DNA of 64,000 nt, from positions 1 to 64,000 of the forward strand of contig JAOASB010000041.1 in NCBI GenBank assembly GCA_025210375.1. The letters run 5' to 3'. Made by a program: the position numbers and the translations under genes. A model generated the notes under the pieces. The model did not search any database and had not been told where the DNA came from. It saw only the letters and a program-made list of their open reading frames with translations. Position 1 is the stretch's first letter. The number at the start of each line of letters is the position of its first letter. This document shows positions 7,904 through 16,750 of the stretch, piece after piece. The DNA comes from Maledivibacter sp. GTDB taxonomy: Bacteria > Bacillota > Clostridia > Peptostreptococcales > Caminicellaceae.

Positions 7904-8065
7904 TGAGGAAATTGCATAACTCTGACTTGGCTAAACCTAATATGCGAATATCATCCTTGATTTAATTGCTTAAGATATAAGCATATTTGATGGTATAGCT
8001 TCGGAGATTTTAAAACTATATATAGTAGATGATTTTTATAGAAAGTAATTATGCAATTTGCTCAA
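7904..8065 (+). repeat. Repeat family A, complete copy (162 bp)
   Basis: It begins TGAGGAAATTGCATAAC and ends TTATGCAATTTGCTCAA, giving inverted ends of about 15 bp. The interior matches copy 1 at the window start almost base for base over about 130 bp (for example ATATCATCCTT, AGATATAAGCATATTTG). It lies just upstream of mnhB. Confidence 0.85.
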
Positions 8066-8116
8066 ATGATATATTATGATCCTGTTATGGAATTAAACAA
8101 ATTGGTGGAGGTTTAG

Positions 8117-8536
8117 ATGAATAACATTGTTTTAATAGAAATAGGCAAGATTATTATACCCTTTATACAGATATTTGGTATTTATATAATCCTTTTCGGA
8201 CATTTATCACCTGGAGGTGGGTTTGCAGGTGGAACTATTATTGGAACAAGTTTAATACTATATAGGATAATATTTGGTGAAGAACAGGCCAGAGAAAAAT
8301 TAAGCTATAAAGGGCTTATGGAATTGATATGCGGGTCACTTATATTTTATGGAGTTTTAAAGGGGTATAGCTTTATAACAGGAGGGGCCCATATACATGC
8401 CCCTCAAATACCCCCAGGCAAACCAGGAGATATTTTATCAGGGGGATATCTTCTTCCATTGAATATTGCAGTTGGTATAGTTGTATCGGTTACAATATAT
8501 TTTTTATTTTGTTTGTTTAATGAAGGAGAAATATAG
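8117..8536 (+). CDS. mnhB: Na+/H+ antiporter subunit B (MnhB/MrpB/MbhF type)
   Basis: A 139-aa subunit with four membrane helices. The MnhB-domain signature GHLSPGGGFAGGTIIGTSLILY (residues about 28-49, quoted in part) and the C-terminal GGYLLPLNIAVGIVVSVTIYFLF region are clear. TGGAGG precedes the ATG. It is separated from the upstream operon part by two repeat elements but is followed after 2 bp by subunit C. In the complex, MrpB helps form the cation-translocation part together with the MbhD/E and C subunits. Confidence 0.93.
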   Translation: MNNIVLIEIGKIIIPFIQIFGIYIILFGHLSPGGGFAGGTIIGTSLILYRIIFGEEQAREKLSYKGLMELICGSLIFYGVLKGYSFITGGAHIHAPQIPPGKPGDILSGGYLLPLNIAVGIVVSVTIYFLFCLFNEGEI

Positions 8537-8538
8537 CT

Positions 8539-8901
8539 ATGGAAGGATTACTAACTAATTATGTTGAAACGGCTTCAATAATATTGTTTGGAGTAGGATT
8601 TGTTACTTTGCTCCTGCATAGTAATCTTATTAAAAAGATTATTGGGATGAACATAATGGATACAGCTATATTTCTATTCTTTATTTCAAAGGGATATATA
8701 TTTGGAAAGGAAGCACCCATAATAAGGGGAGTTCATAGGGGGATTCATGGATATGTAAATCCAGTGCCCACTGCATTGATGCTTACTGGAATAGTAGTGG
8801 CAGTAAGTATAACGGCCTTTGCATTGGCATTAACGATAAGGCTATATGAGAAGTATGGAACCATAGAACTAGATGAAATCATGAAAATAAGGGGTGAATA
8901 G
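8539..8901 (+). CDS. mnhC: Na+/H+ antiporter subunit C (MnhC/MrpC, NuoK-like)
   Basis: A 120-aa NuoK-like subunit with three membrane helices. The sequence shows LLLHSNLIKKIIGMNIMDTAIFLFFIS and later VNPVPTALMLTGIVVAVSITAFALAL, both typical of MrpC/NuoK (quoted in part). It starts 2 bp after mnhB stops, and its end is next to the mnhD start, showing tight operon packing. It couples the B and D subunits in the membrane arm. Confidence 0.93.
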   Translation: MEGLLTNYVETASIILFGVGFVTLLLHSNLIKKIIGMNIMDTAIFLFFISKGYIFGKEAPIIRGVHRGIHGYVNPVPTALMLTGIVVAVSITAFALALTIRLYEKYGTIELDEIMKIRGE

Positions 8902-8902
8902 A

Positions 8903-10384
8903 ATGAATATAGCTAGAAGCTTTCCTCTTGGAATCATATTACTTTTATTTATGGGTGCATTTATTATGCCTATGCTTAAGAAAAAGACCTATGCTAAAGT
9001 TTTTAGCCTAATGACATTGGGGATATCATCGTTACTATCGGTTATTACATTAACATATGTGAGCAGATATGGTTCGTTTTTTTATAGGGTTGGTCATTGG
9101 GATTCACCATGGGGAATAGAACTAAATATAGGTATTTTAGAAGCTATGATTTCATTATTATTTACCATAATAGCATTTTTAATATCATGGTATTCAATCT
9201 ATACCGTTGAGGGAGAAATAAAGGATAACAAGATATCTTTCTATTATACCCTTATAAATGTACTGGTTGGAGCCTTGCTCGGTATAGTATATACAAATGA
9301 TTTATTCAATGCCTTTGTTTTTATAGAAATAAGCACTATAGCTGCTTGCGGAATAATAGTTGTTAAGGATAAAAAAGAAAATATAAAGGCTACTCTTAAA
9401 TACTTGATATTAAGCAGTGTAGGCTCGGGTTTAGTACTAATGGGAATAGCTTTTATTTATTCAATAACGGGGAACTTAAACATGACATTTATCCATAAGG
9501 AGCTTATTGTAAGCTTTATGTCATATAGGAATAGCATATTGATTGCACTAGGATTATTTACAATAGGATTAGGGGTGAAAAGTGCCATGTACCCACTTCA
9601 TGTATGGCTGCCTGATGCCCATTCAAATGCCCCCTCAAGCTCAAGTGCAATTCTTTCAGCTTTGGTACTTAAGGCCTATGTGATTTTATATATGAAGATA
9701 TTATATAGAATGTTTGGATACGAGATAATGGGGGGGTTCAAGGGATTACTGCTCATGGTTTTAATACTTGGCAGCCTAGGTATGATAATGGGATCAATAT
9801 CGGCAATACTTCAAAAAGACATTAAGAGGGTAATTGCTTATTCAAGCGTGGCTCAAATGGGATATATATTTTTTGGAATAGGACTTGGTAATTCCCTGGG
9901 ACTAATAGCTGCTATTTTTCATATGTTGAACCATGCTGTTATCAAATCAGCATTATTCTTGGCCGTAGGTTCAATGATAGAAAAATCGGGGGAAAAAAAG
10001 CTTGCAGGCTTAAGGGGTATAGGTAAGGAAATGCCAATAACCCTAGGTATATTTACAATAGGAGCCCTTTCCATGGTAGGTATACCTATACTTCCGGGAT
10101 TTATTAGTAAATTTAATTTTGCAATAGCCAGTATCCAAGGAGGAAAAAGTATTTTTATAATTGTTATATTAATAAGCAGTTTGTTAAATGCACTATATTA
10201 TTTTCCGATAGTCATTAATGGATATTTTGGTGAGGAAAATCTAGAAGGTAAAGAATTTAAATCAAAGGAAAAGACATTAAAGGAATTGATGCCAATACTT
10301 ATCCTAATTATAGGGGCCCTATATTTAGGAGTCACATCAAATAAAATAATAGACCTAATCAGTAAGGGGCTAGAAATGTTTTAA
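8903..10384 (+). CDS. mnhD: Na+/H+ antiporter subunit D, first NuoN/M-like channel subunit
   Basis: A 493-aa proton-channel subunit with about 14 membrane helices. Conserved parts: FVFIEISTIAACGIIVVK (about residues 141-158), the lysine/histidine channel region VKSAMYPLHVWLPDAHSNAP (about 226-245), DIKRVIAYSSVAQMGYI, and HMLNHAVIKSALFLAVG. I prefer ATG 8903, 8 bp after an AAGGGG site, over the in-frame GTG at 8894 that overlaps mnhC. It is the first of three consecutive related subunits. This one is most like MrpD by context (directly after C). Confidence 0.92.
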   Translation: MNIARSFPLGIILLLFMGAFIMPMLKKKTYAKVFSLMTLGISSLLSVITLTYVSRYGSFFYRVGHWDSPWGIELNIGILEAMISLLFTIIAFLISWYSIYTVEGEIKDNKISFYYTLINVLVGALLGIVYTNDLFNAFVFIEISTIAACGIIVVKDKKENIKATLKYLILSSVGSGLVLMGIAFIYSITGNLNMTFIHKELIVSFMSYRNSILIALGLFTIGLGVKSAMYPLHVWLPDAHSNAPSSSSAILSALVLKAYVILYMKILYRMFGYEIMGGFKGLLLMVLILGSLGMIMGSISAILQKDIKRVIAYSSVAQMGYIFFGIGLGNSLGLIAAIFHMLNHAVIKSALFLAVGSMIEKSGEKKLAGLRGIGKEMPITLGIFTIGALSMVGIPILPGFISKFNFAIASIQGGKSIFIIVILISSLLNALYYFPIVINGYFGEENLEGKEFKSKEKTLKELMPILILIIGALYLGVTSNKIIDLISKGLEMF

Positions 10385-10445
10385 TAAACTAAGAAATCAT
10401 TAACATTAACCTCAATCTTAATCTTAATTACGGAGGTAAAGAGCT

Positions 10446-11897
10446 TTGAAGAATTTTTTGATACTTGTTCCTATATTGTTTCCACAAATAGCTGCACTGA
10501 CAATGACAGCCATAAAATTTAAAAATAGTAAAGGAAGAAATATATATATCGGAGCTGTTATAACACTAAATCTTTTATTTATCATAACTTTATTGTCTAT
10601 TAATCAATCCATGGGCTTTCATCTTATTAAGATAAACAATCTATTGGATATATATTTTAAAATAGATAAGCTTGGGATATTGTTTGTTTTATTGGCATCT
10701 ACACTATGGATATTTACGGCTTTTTATTCCTTCGCCTATATGCCCCACGAAGGAAATGAAGAAAGATTCTTTTTATACTTTATGTTAACATTAGGGGTTA
10801 CTGTGGGAATAGGGTTTTCAGGAAACCTATTTACTTTATATATTTTCTATGAATATTTAACTCTAGCAACCTTTCCCCTTGTAATACATAGTGGGAGTAA
10901 GGAGGCACTTAGAGTTGGAAGAAAATATTTAACTTACTCCTTTGGGGGAGCCACATTAGCTCTTTTGGGGATTATTTTAATATTTACTTTAACTAATAGC
11001 GTAACCTTTGTAGAGTTTGGTATATTACAAGGCTTAGATTTAACCAATAAGGAGTTATTATTAGCAATATATATGATAATGTTCATTGGTTTTGGAGTGA
11101 AAGCCGCATTAGTACCCCTACATTCGTGGCTTCCAGCAGCAATGGTTGCACCTACTCCCGTAAGCTCACTATTACATGCTGTAGCAGTTGTAAAGTCCGG
11201 TATATTTGCTTTGATCAGAGTAAGTTACTTTATATTTGGATCAGAAGTTCTTTATGGGATTGGTGGAAACCATTACATCATCATATTGGTTATACTCACC
11301 ATCTTGATGGGTTCATTGCTTGCTTTACATCAAGATAATCTAAAGAAAAGGCTTGCTTATTCCACTGTAAGTCAGCTGGGGTATATATTGCTTGGTATTG
11401 TTTTACTTAATAGAAAGGCATTAACAGGGGGACTTTTACATCTTGTTAATCATGCTGTAATAAAAATAACACTATTTTTCTGTGTTGGAGCAATATATTT
11501 TATGACAGGTAAAAAGTATATACACGAGATAAAAGGAATAGGTAAGGAAATGCCAATAACAATGGGATGCTTTGCTGTATCGGCAATATCATTGATCGGA
11601 ATACCCCCAACCAATGGTTTTGTAAGTAAATGGTATCTAGCCCTAGGAGGCCTTGATGAAAATAAGATTTTATTTGTGGTCATTCTATTATTGAGTGCAA
11701 TGCTTACTGCAGGATATTTATTACCAATAGTTATCACAGCATTTTTCCCAGGTGAAGAAAGAAATATAGTGAAGAAGGAACCACCTTTGTCTATGCTTAT
11801 ACCTATTATAATATTAACAGGAATAGTTATAATTTTAGGTCTATTTCCAAATGTTGTATTGCATTTGATAGAAGAAATTGTTAGAGCAGTAGTATAA
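10446..11897 (+). CDS. Second NuoL/M/N-like antiporter subunit (MnhD-like)
   Basis: A 483-aa polytopic protein of the same proton-channel family. Signature regions: FYEYLTLATFPLVIHSG (about residues 136-152), VKAALVPLHSWLPAAMVAPTP (about 218-238), NLKKRLAYSTVSQLGYI and HLVNHAVIKITLFFCVGAI. It starts with TTG 9 bp after GGAGG. About 60 bp after mnhD and 30 bp before the third copy, so it is co-transcribed. Archaeal Mbs (sulfane sulfur reductase) complexes carry two such subunits and Mbh one; three in a row without a hydrogenase is unusual. It may form an extra proton path. Confidence 0.9.
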   Translation: MKNFLILVPILFPQIAALTMTAIKFKNSKGRNIYIGAVITLNLLFIITLLSINQSMGFHLIKINNLLDIYFKIDKLGILFVLLASTLWIFTAFYSFAYMPHEGNEERFFLYFMLTLGVTVGIGFSGNLFTLYIFYEYLTLATFPLVIHSGSKEALRVGRKYLTYSFGGATLALLGIILIFTLTNSVTFVEFGILQGLDLTNKELLLAIYMIMFIGFGVKAALVPLHSWLPAAMVAPTPVSSLLHAVAVVKSGIFALIRVSYFIFGSEVLYGIGGNHYIIILVILTILMGSLLALHQDNLKKRLAYSTVSQLGYILLGIVLLNRKALTGGLLHLVNHAVIKITLFFCVGAIYFMTGKKYIHEIKGIGKEMPITMGCFAVSAISLIGIPPTNGFVSKWYLALGGLDENKILFVVILLLSAMLTAGYLLPIVITAFFPGEERNIVKKEPPLSMLIPIIILTGIVIILGLFPNVVLHLIEEIVRAVV

Positions 11898-11928
11898 TCG
11901 AGAGCAAAATTTTAAGGGGAGATATAGG

Positions 11929-13911
11929 ATGATATATAGAAATGCTATTCTAGTCATTTTGATTTTACCTATGCTTGGGGCCCTTATAGGATGGCTAATA
12001 GGTAGAAAAAGGGAAGGATATAGGGATACATTTAATATCCTGTTGACTGGAATAGAGTGTTTAATAATAAGTTTACTTTTCAAGAAAATAATTTCAGGCC
12101 CAGTGGAGGTCTTTATCCCAGACATCATGGGGATAGGATTATCCCTAAAGCTCGATGTTTTTAGATATATATTTATATGGGTGACTTCCTTGATATGGTT
12201 TTTGACCACAATATATTCAACTCAATACCTCATAAAGTATAAAAATAGAAATAGGTATTATGCATTCTTTATGCTTACCCTTGGAAGTACCATAGGAATA
12301 TTTTTATCAGAGAATCTTATAAATCTATTTACCTTTTTTGAAATAATGTCATTTACTTCATATGCATTGGTAATACACGATGAAGATGAATATGCCCATG
12401 AGGCGGGAAGATCATATATTTCCATGGCAATAATCGGAGGACTGATCCTTCTTATGGGATTATTCCTTTTATATGACTGTCTTGGAACTGTGGATATAAG
12501 CTTATTATCAAATTCAATGAAGAATTTAGGTAATATTAAGTATTTAATATCTGCTTTACTGATAATAGGTTTTGGAGTAAAAGCCAGTATAGTACCACTG
12601 CATGTATGGCTTCCAAAGGCCCATCCTGCGGCTCCTACACCAGCAAGTGCGATTTTATCTGGAATACTTGTTAAAACAGGGATTTTTGGAATAATAATAG
12701 TAGTAAATATAATAATGGCTGGGGATATAATTCTTCCAGCTGTGATATTCATAATAGGTCTGATAAATATGTCACTGGGAGGGTTTTTGGCTGTATTTCA
12801 GAGGAATATTAAAAGGATACTTGCCTATAGTAGTATGAGTCAGATTGGTTATATACTGGTGGGAATTGGACTTATAGGGCTTTTAGGTGATCATAATTCC
12901 ATAGCAATATATGGTACCTTGTACCATATATTTAACCATGCCCTATTTAAGGTATTACTATTCCTTTGTACAGGGATAATATATATGATACTTCATGAGC
13001 TTAGTATAAATGCCATAAGGGGCTTTGGAAAACATAAGAATGTACTCAAAGCACTATTTTTAGTAGGACTATTCGCCATAATTGGAATGCCAGGCTTTAA
13101 TGGATTTATTAGCAAAACTCTTTTACATGAAGCCTTGGCAGAGGCCCATCACATGTACCATAATAGATGGTTTAGTATAGCTGAAGTAATATTTACTGTA
13201 AGCAGCAGCTTTACTGTAGCATATTTATTAAAAATATTTGTTACTGTATTTATGGAGGAAAACGAAAAATACAAAGGTCAATATAGGGACCATCTGAAAA
13301 AAAGAGCAATAGTTCCAATGATATTATTGAGTACAATTATTATTTATATAGGTATTAAACCTAGGGTGTTTTTAAATGTACTTGAAGGGACTATGGAAAT
13401 ATTTGATTCCCATGGACATATTGAGCCACATTTTTATAGTGCTGATAATGTTAAGAGTTCCATGATTACAATAGGCTATGGTATCATAATATATTTTGGG
13501 TTTATAAGGAACTATTTGAGAAAGGTAAAGCATGGAGAGCCAGTATATGTTAACCCCTCTTTAAGTTGGTTTAATCTAGAAAAGCATTTTTATATACCCG
13601 TAGGAGTATTCTTATATAAATCAAGCTCCATAATATTTAAAGTAATCGATAGGGGGGTAATTAACCTGGTAATATATATATCTGACACACTTAAAGCTTT
13701 AAGCGGAATTAAAGTAGTAGCTCCCCATAAAGCCTTTAAGAACTTTAAGATAAAAAAGCCAGAAATCCTAAAAGGAGAAGGTTATAAGAATGAATTTGCA
13801 ACCTTTTCCGATATTTTATCGATTTTAAGATTTAATCTTAATAGCTTGATGTACTCAGTATTCATATTAGCTATGATGATTATAATTGTTTTGGGAGTTT
13901 TAGTTTTTTAG
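11929..13911 (+). CDS. Third NuoL/M-like antiporter subunit with C-terminal extension
   Basis: A 660-aa polytopic protein. The core has FTFFEIMSFTSYALVIHDEDE, VKASIVPLHVWLPKAHPAAP (about residues 215-234), NIKRILAYSSMSQIGYI and HIFNHALFKVLLFLCTG. After about residue 490 there is a 170-residue extension with further membrane segments, ending in a hydrophobic tail (SVFILAMMIIIVLGVLVF). The extension resembles the longer NuoL/HyfB-type subunits. AGGGGAG precedes the ATG. It is the last gene of the operon, which ends at a bidirectional terminator. Its role as an additional channel subunit is inference from family. Confidence 0.88.
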   Translation: MIYRNAILVILILPMLGALIGWLIGRKREGYRDTFNILLTGIECLIISLLFKKIISGPVEVFIPDIMGIGLSLKLDVFRYIFIWVTSLIWFLTTIYSTQYLIKYKNRNRYYAFFMLTLGSTIGIFLSENLINLFTFFEIMSFTSYALVIHDEDEYAHEAGRSYISMAIIGGLILLMGLFLLYDCLGTVDISLLSNSMKNLGNIKYLISALLIIGFGVKASIVPLHVWLPKAHPAAPTPASAILSGILVKTGIFGIIIVVNIIMAGDIILPAVIFIIGLINMSLGGFLAVFQRNIKRILAYSSMSQIGYILVGIGLIGLLGDHNSIAIYGTLYHIFNHALFKVLLFLCTGIIYMILHELSINAIRGFGKHKNVLKALFLVGLFAIIGMPGFNGFISKTLLHEALAEAHHMYHNRWFSIAEVIFTVSSSFTVAYLLKIFVTVFMEENEKYKGQYRDHLKKRAIVPMILLSTIIIYIGIKPRVFLNVLEGTMEIFDSHGHIEPHFYSADNVKSSMITIGYGIIIYFGFIRNYLRKVKHGEPVYVNPSLSWFNLEKHFYIPVGVFLYKSSSIIFKVIDRGVINLVIYISDTLKALSGIKVVAPHKAFKNFKIKKPEILKGEGYKNEFATFSDILSILRFNLNSLMYSVFILAMMIIIVLGVLVF

Positions 13912-13962
13912 AATATAAATCATTTATAGCCATGGGACTATTTATCTATAGAGTTCCTAATA

Positions 13963-14004
13963 AAACAAGCTCACCTCAGTATAATATAGGTGGGCTCCTT
14001 TTAT
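13963..14004. terminator. Bidirectional terminator between antiporter operon and coat gene
   Basis: Arms AGCTCACCT (13968-13976) and AGGTGGGCT (13988-13996) have AAAA on the left and CCTTTT on the right, so each strand ends the stem with a T-run. It can serve the convergent antiporter operon and the minus-strand coat-protein gene. Confidence 0.85.
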
Positions 14005-15629
14005 GAATACCGACTAGGATTATATAGATTATAGAGTATAAATATACATAAAATTAATATTAACAACTTATAAGCATTAGACTGATAATTATATGTGCGG
14101 TAGCCCCTATGAGAAGTCATATCACAATTATTAAGATTAGGGTTATTATCTGTATAGAACCTATCATTTGGGTTAGATCGATATCTAGAACCACGATTAC
14201 CATTGGATCTATTGAATAAACCAAGTAAACTGATAAAATCAAGTTTATTATTAATTGGAGTTTCATTTTCATTATATTGATTGGATGGATTTTCATGGTC
14301 ATACTTTTCTCTTAAACCATACTTATTACTATTATTATGGCCATTAAATAGGCTAAATAAATTATTGAAATTATGCCTATCATTTATATTAATCCTATCA
14401 TATGGTCTGGATTCATTTTCTAAGTTAGGAATATCTATTAAATCAAAATCGTCATCGGGCTTGCTATAAAAATTAAGTAAGTAATCTAGGTCAAGCTTAT
14501 CATTATAATTGAATGGATTATTTAAAGTATCTGGATTGGGTTTGTCTTCAGTAGCAGCCCTATTATTTATATTGGACTCAATTCCATAATCAGGTTCAGC
14601 TATTGAATCAACTGTTCCATCGTTTGGTTCATTGTATGAATCAAGCAGATGATCTAAACCCGGCTTATCCTTAGTATTAGAATTAATCCCATTCCATGGA
14701 TTATCCATATTTGCTTTACTTACTGCACAGGGTTCATCAGATGGATTAGATTCATTTTTTAGATTAGGTATATTTATCAAATCAAGTTTGTCATTACTAT
14801 TAGAAGCATCTATGGTAGGTTCGTTTTTTACATTCCCATTATTAGCTAAGCCAAGCTTGGGATTATTTGAACTAGTATCCTTTTTACTACTACAATAGGG
14901 CTTAATATTTACTTGTTGATTCTGTAATAGTTGAATTTCAAGGATAATAGACATATTATTATCTATTTCAATTATTTCCTTTATATCCGATGGGTTTTCC
15001 TTATATATGTATTTATACTGTTCACTAATTTTGCTACTAACCAATTCACAGAAGGGTTTTTTATTTAAAAATTTAATAGAATTCTGGTAATAATCTGATA
15101 CATCCACAGATAGTAACTTGCTTTGCTCACAATATTTAGCCTCAGTGCTAGTAGAATCAAGTATAGATGGAGCCTTAGAGCCATTAAGTATACCAGTCTT
15201 AGTGCATTCAAAGGGTATATCTAGATTATAATATCTAGAATCATTATAGGGTTTTAAAGCATAATATATCTTTTTACGTATAAAACCATTTATAAAAAGT
15301 ACATTGGGGCCTTGTAAAAACTTACAGGATGATATTAAAATTTTATTTTCAATATTATTGATATCATATGCTTCCTCAGGGAGTTTAATCAAATGACTGA
15401 TATACAACTCAACCATAAGTACTGCCAGCAATACAGGGATATCCGATGATATTTCCGATGTAATAGGGCTTAGTGGAATGGATTTATTTTCACAGTTTTT
15501 TAGAACTGTACTTGTGATTTTGGGGGGATTAGCTTTATCACATTTGTGCAGGTCATTTTCTCGAGAAAAATCTGACCTAAAACTAAAGGGCCCAATGCCC
15601 TTGAGATCTTTATTAATAGTCAATTCCAA
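14001..15629 (-). CDS. CsxC-like spore coat/exosporium protein with Asn-rich tail
   Basis: A 542-aa protein. Residues about 29-250 align with the neighbouring 260-aa protein: shared IPVLLAVLMVELYISHLIKLPEEAYDI-like block, SCKFL-(x)n-NVLFINGFIRKKIYY, DIPFECTKTGILNG and KPFCELVSSKI (quoted in parts). This resembles CsxC / SPOCS (DUF3794)-related coat proteins. Residues about 255-510 are low complexity, rich in Asn, Asp, Ser and Pro, with imperfect repeats such as DLINIPNLKNES and DLIDIPNLENES. The C-terminus has a hydrophobic segment (LLILILCIFILYNLY). The start is uncertain: TTG at 15629 or another TTG two codons downstream. Residues about 8-27 are encoded by a repeat also found at 22531. The spore-surface role is inference from similarity. 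Confidence 0.65.
   Translation of the reverse strand: MELTINKDLKGIGPFSFRSDFSRENDLHKCDKANPPKITSTVLKNCENKSIPLSPITSEISSDIPVLLAVLMVELYISHLIKLPEEAYDINNIENKILISSCKFLQGPNVLFINGFIRKKIYYALKPYNDSRYYNLDIPFECTKTGILNGSKAPSILDSTSTEAKYCEQSKLLSVDVSDYYQNSIKFLNKKPFCELVSSKISEQYKYIYKENPSDIKEIIEIDNNMSIILEIQLLQNQQVNIKPYCSSKKDTSSNNPKLGLANNGNVKNEPTIDASNSNDKLDLINIPNLKNESNPSDEPCAVSKANMDNPWNGINSNTKDKPGLDHLLDSYNEPNDGTVDSIAEPDYGIESNINNRAATEDKPNPDTLNNPFNYNDKLDLDYLLNFYSKPDDDFDLIDIPNLENESRPYDRININDRHNFNNLFSLFNGHNNSNKYGLREKYDHENPSNQYNENETPINNKLDFISLLGLFNRSNGNRGSRYRSNPNDRFYTDNNPNLNNCDMTSHRGYRTYNYQSNAYKLLILILCIFILYNLYNPSRYS
15550..15606. repeat. Repeat family E copy inside a coding region
   Basis: About 57 bp that match 22531-22586 at all but about eight positions: AGGTCATTTT-N3-GAGAAAAATCTGACC followed by a second small palindrome (CAATG flanked by AAGGG and CCCTTGAG). 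At 22531 the element is intergenic and acts as a terminator; here it encodes the N-terminal residues of the 542-aa coat-like protein on the minus strand. Confidence 0.7.
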
Positions 15630-15772
15630 TCACCACCCTATTGAAATATATTAGAAGATATCACATTTTTTCATCTATTACATAATATGAAAATAAAAAG
15701 AATTAGTTCAAGAAAAAATTAAAAATATAGGGTCTTTTTACTTTTGACCATATTTCCTTTGGGAAATGACAT

Positions 15773-15805
15773 AAAAAAAGTATCTAGATAAAATCCAGAT
15801 ACTCT
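15773..15805 (-). terminator. Terminator after the 260-aa coat-like gene
   Basis: On the minus strand AGTATCTGGA and TCTAGATACT form a stem followed by TTTTTTT. It lies 23 bp after the stop codon of the 260-aa protein, so the two coat-like genes probably have separate transcripts. Confidence 0.82.
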
Positions 15806-15827
15806 TAAGGTGGTAATGGTATGTTCC

Positions 15828-16610
15828 TTAGCTGATTTGTACTTGACGTTTTTGTAAGATTTTAAGTGTAAGGTATATAACCATTTTTTCTTCTATTTCT
15901 TTAAATAATCTTTCTTCAAATGGAGCTGAACCATAGATAGGTCTGCGATCTAGTAATTCATCAAATTCAACAATTCTACTCTTGATTAGCTCACAGAAAG
16001 GTAGCTCATTAAAGTACTCTGTACTTTCTTGGTTGAACTGTGAAAGATCGCCAGCTAGTAATTTTTCTTTTTCAGGGAAACCATTTGGTAATTCTTGCTC
16101 TCTAAAATATTCAAATTCTTTGCTTCTATTAAATATTACAGGTTTTGGCTCTGTACCATTGAAGTCTACTGGAGTTGTGCATTCGAAGGGAACATCTATT
16201 GTACAATGCTTAATATCTCCACAAACACCTTTATCGTTTGAGCATCTTCCCTTAGTAGAATAGTCTATGTTTTTACGAACAAAGCCTTTTATAAAGAGCA
16301 TATTGGTATTTTGTAAAAGTCTACATTGAGTTATCTTAAGTCTTTTCTTAATAGTTTTTATTTCTAAAGCTGGCTCAGGCAACTTAATATATGAGCTAAC
16401 ATTAATTTGTATCTTAAGTTCTGCTAAAACAACAGGTATTTTTGCTACTACATCACAAATAAAGTCAAGATCTTCAGGATCGTTTTTACACGTTTCCACA
16501 GTTTTTCCATAAACTTCTACACATTTGCGAGGGCGACAACAACTATCTTGATCTTGGCCGGCAGTATCTATATTTACACCAGTAACAACACTGTTAGTTT
16601 CGTCAGTCAT
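15828..16610 (-). CDS. CsxC-like spore coat/exosporium protein
   Basis: A 260-aa cysteine-containing protein with no signal peptide. It shows a short cysteine-bearing N-terminus (QDSCCRPRKC), then VAKIPVVLAELKIQINVSSYIKLPEPALEI, CRLLQNTNMLFIKGFVRKNIDY, CTIDVPFECTTPVDFNG and ELPFCELIKSRI (quoted in parts). This is the pattern of the CsxC/BC_2427-type proteins of spore formers, distantly like the SPOCS domain. It ends in a Gln/Arg-rich helix (LTLKILQKRQVQIS). AAAGGAG precedes the ATG. The paralogue downstream shares the whole core and adds an Asn-rich tail. Spore-surface localisation is inferred. Confidence 0.7.
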   Translation of the reverse strand: MTDETNSVVTGVNIDTAGQDQDSCCRPRKCVEVYGKTVETCKNDPEDLDFICDVVAKIPVVLAELKIQINVSSYIKLPEPALEIKTIKKRLKITQCRLLQNTNMLFIKGFVRKNIDYSTKGRCSNDKGVCGDIKHCTIDVPFECTTPVDFNGTEPKPVIFNRSKEFEYFREQELPNGFPEKEKLLAGDLSQFNQESTEYFNELPFCELIKSRIVEFDELLDRRPIYGSAPFEERLFKEIEEKMVIYLTLKILQKRQVQIS

Positions 16611-16750
16611 ATAAATCTACTCCTTTATATTTTTTTAGAAATAGTAGGTGAGCATCCCATTTCCTATTCCCAGTAACATAATATTCAATTGTCCTATTTG
16701 TGTGACTTGTTTTAAAAAAATTTGGGCAAGTCTGATATTCTTTGTTTATC

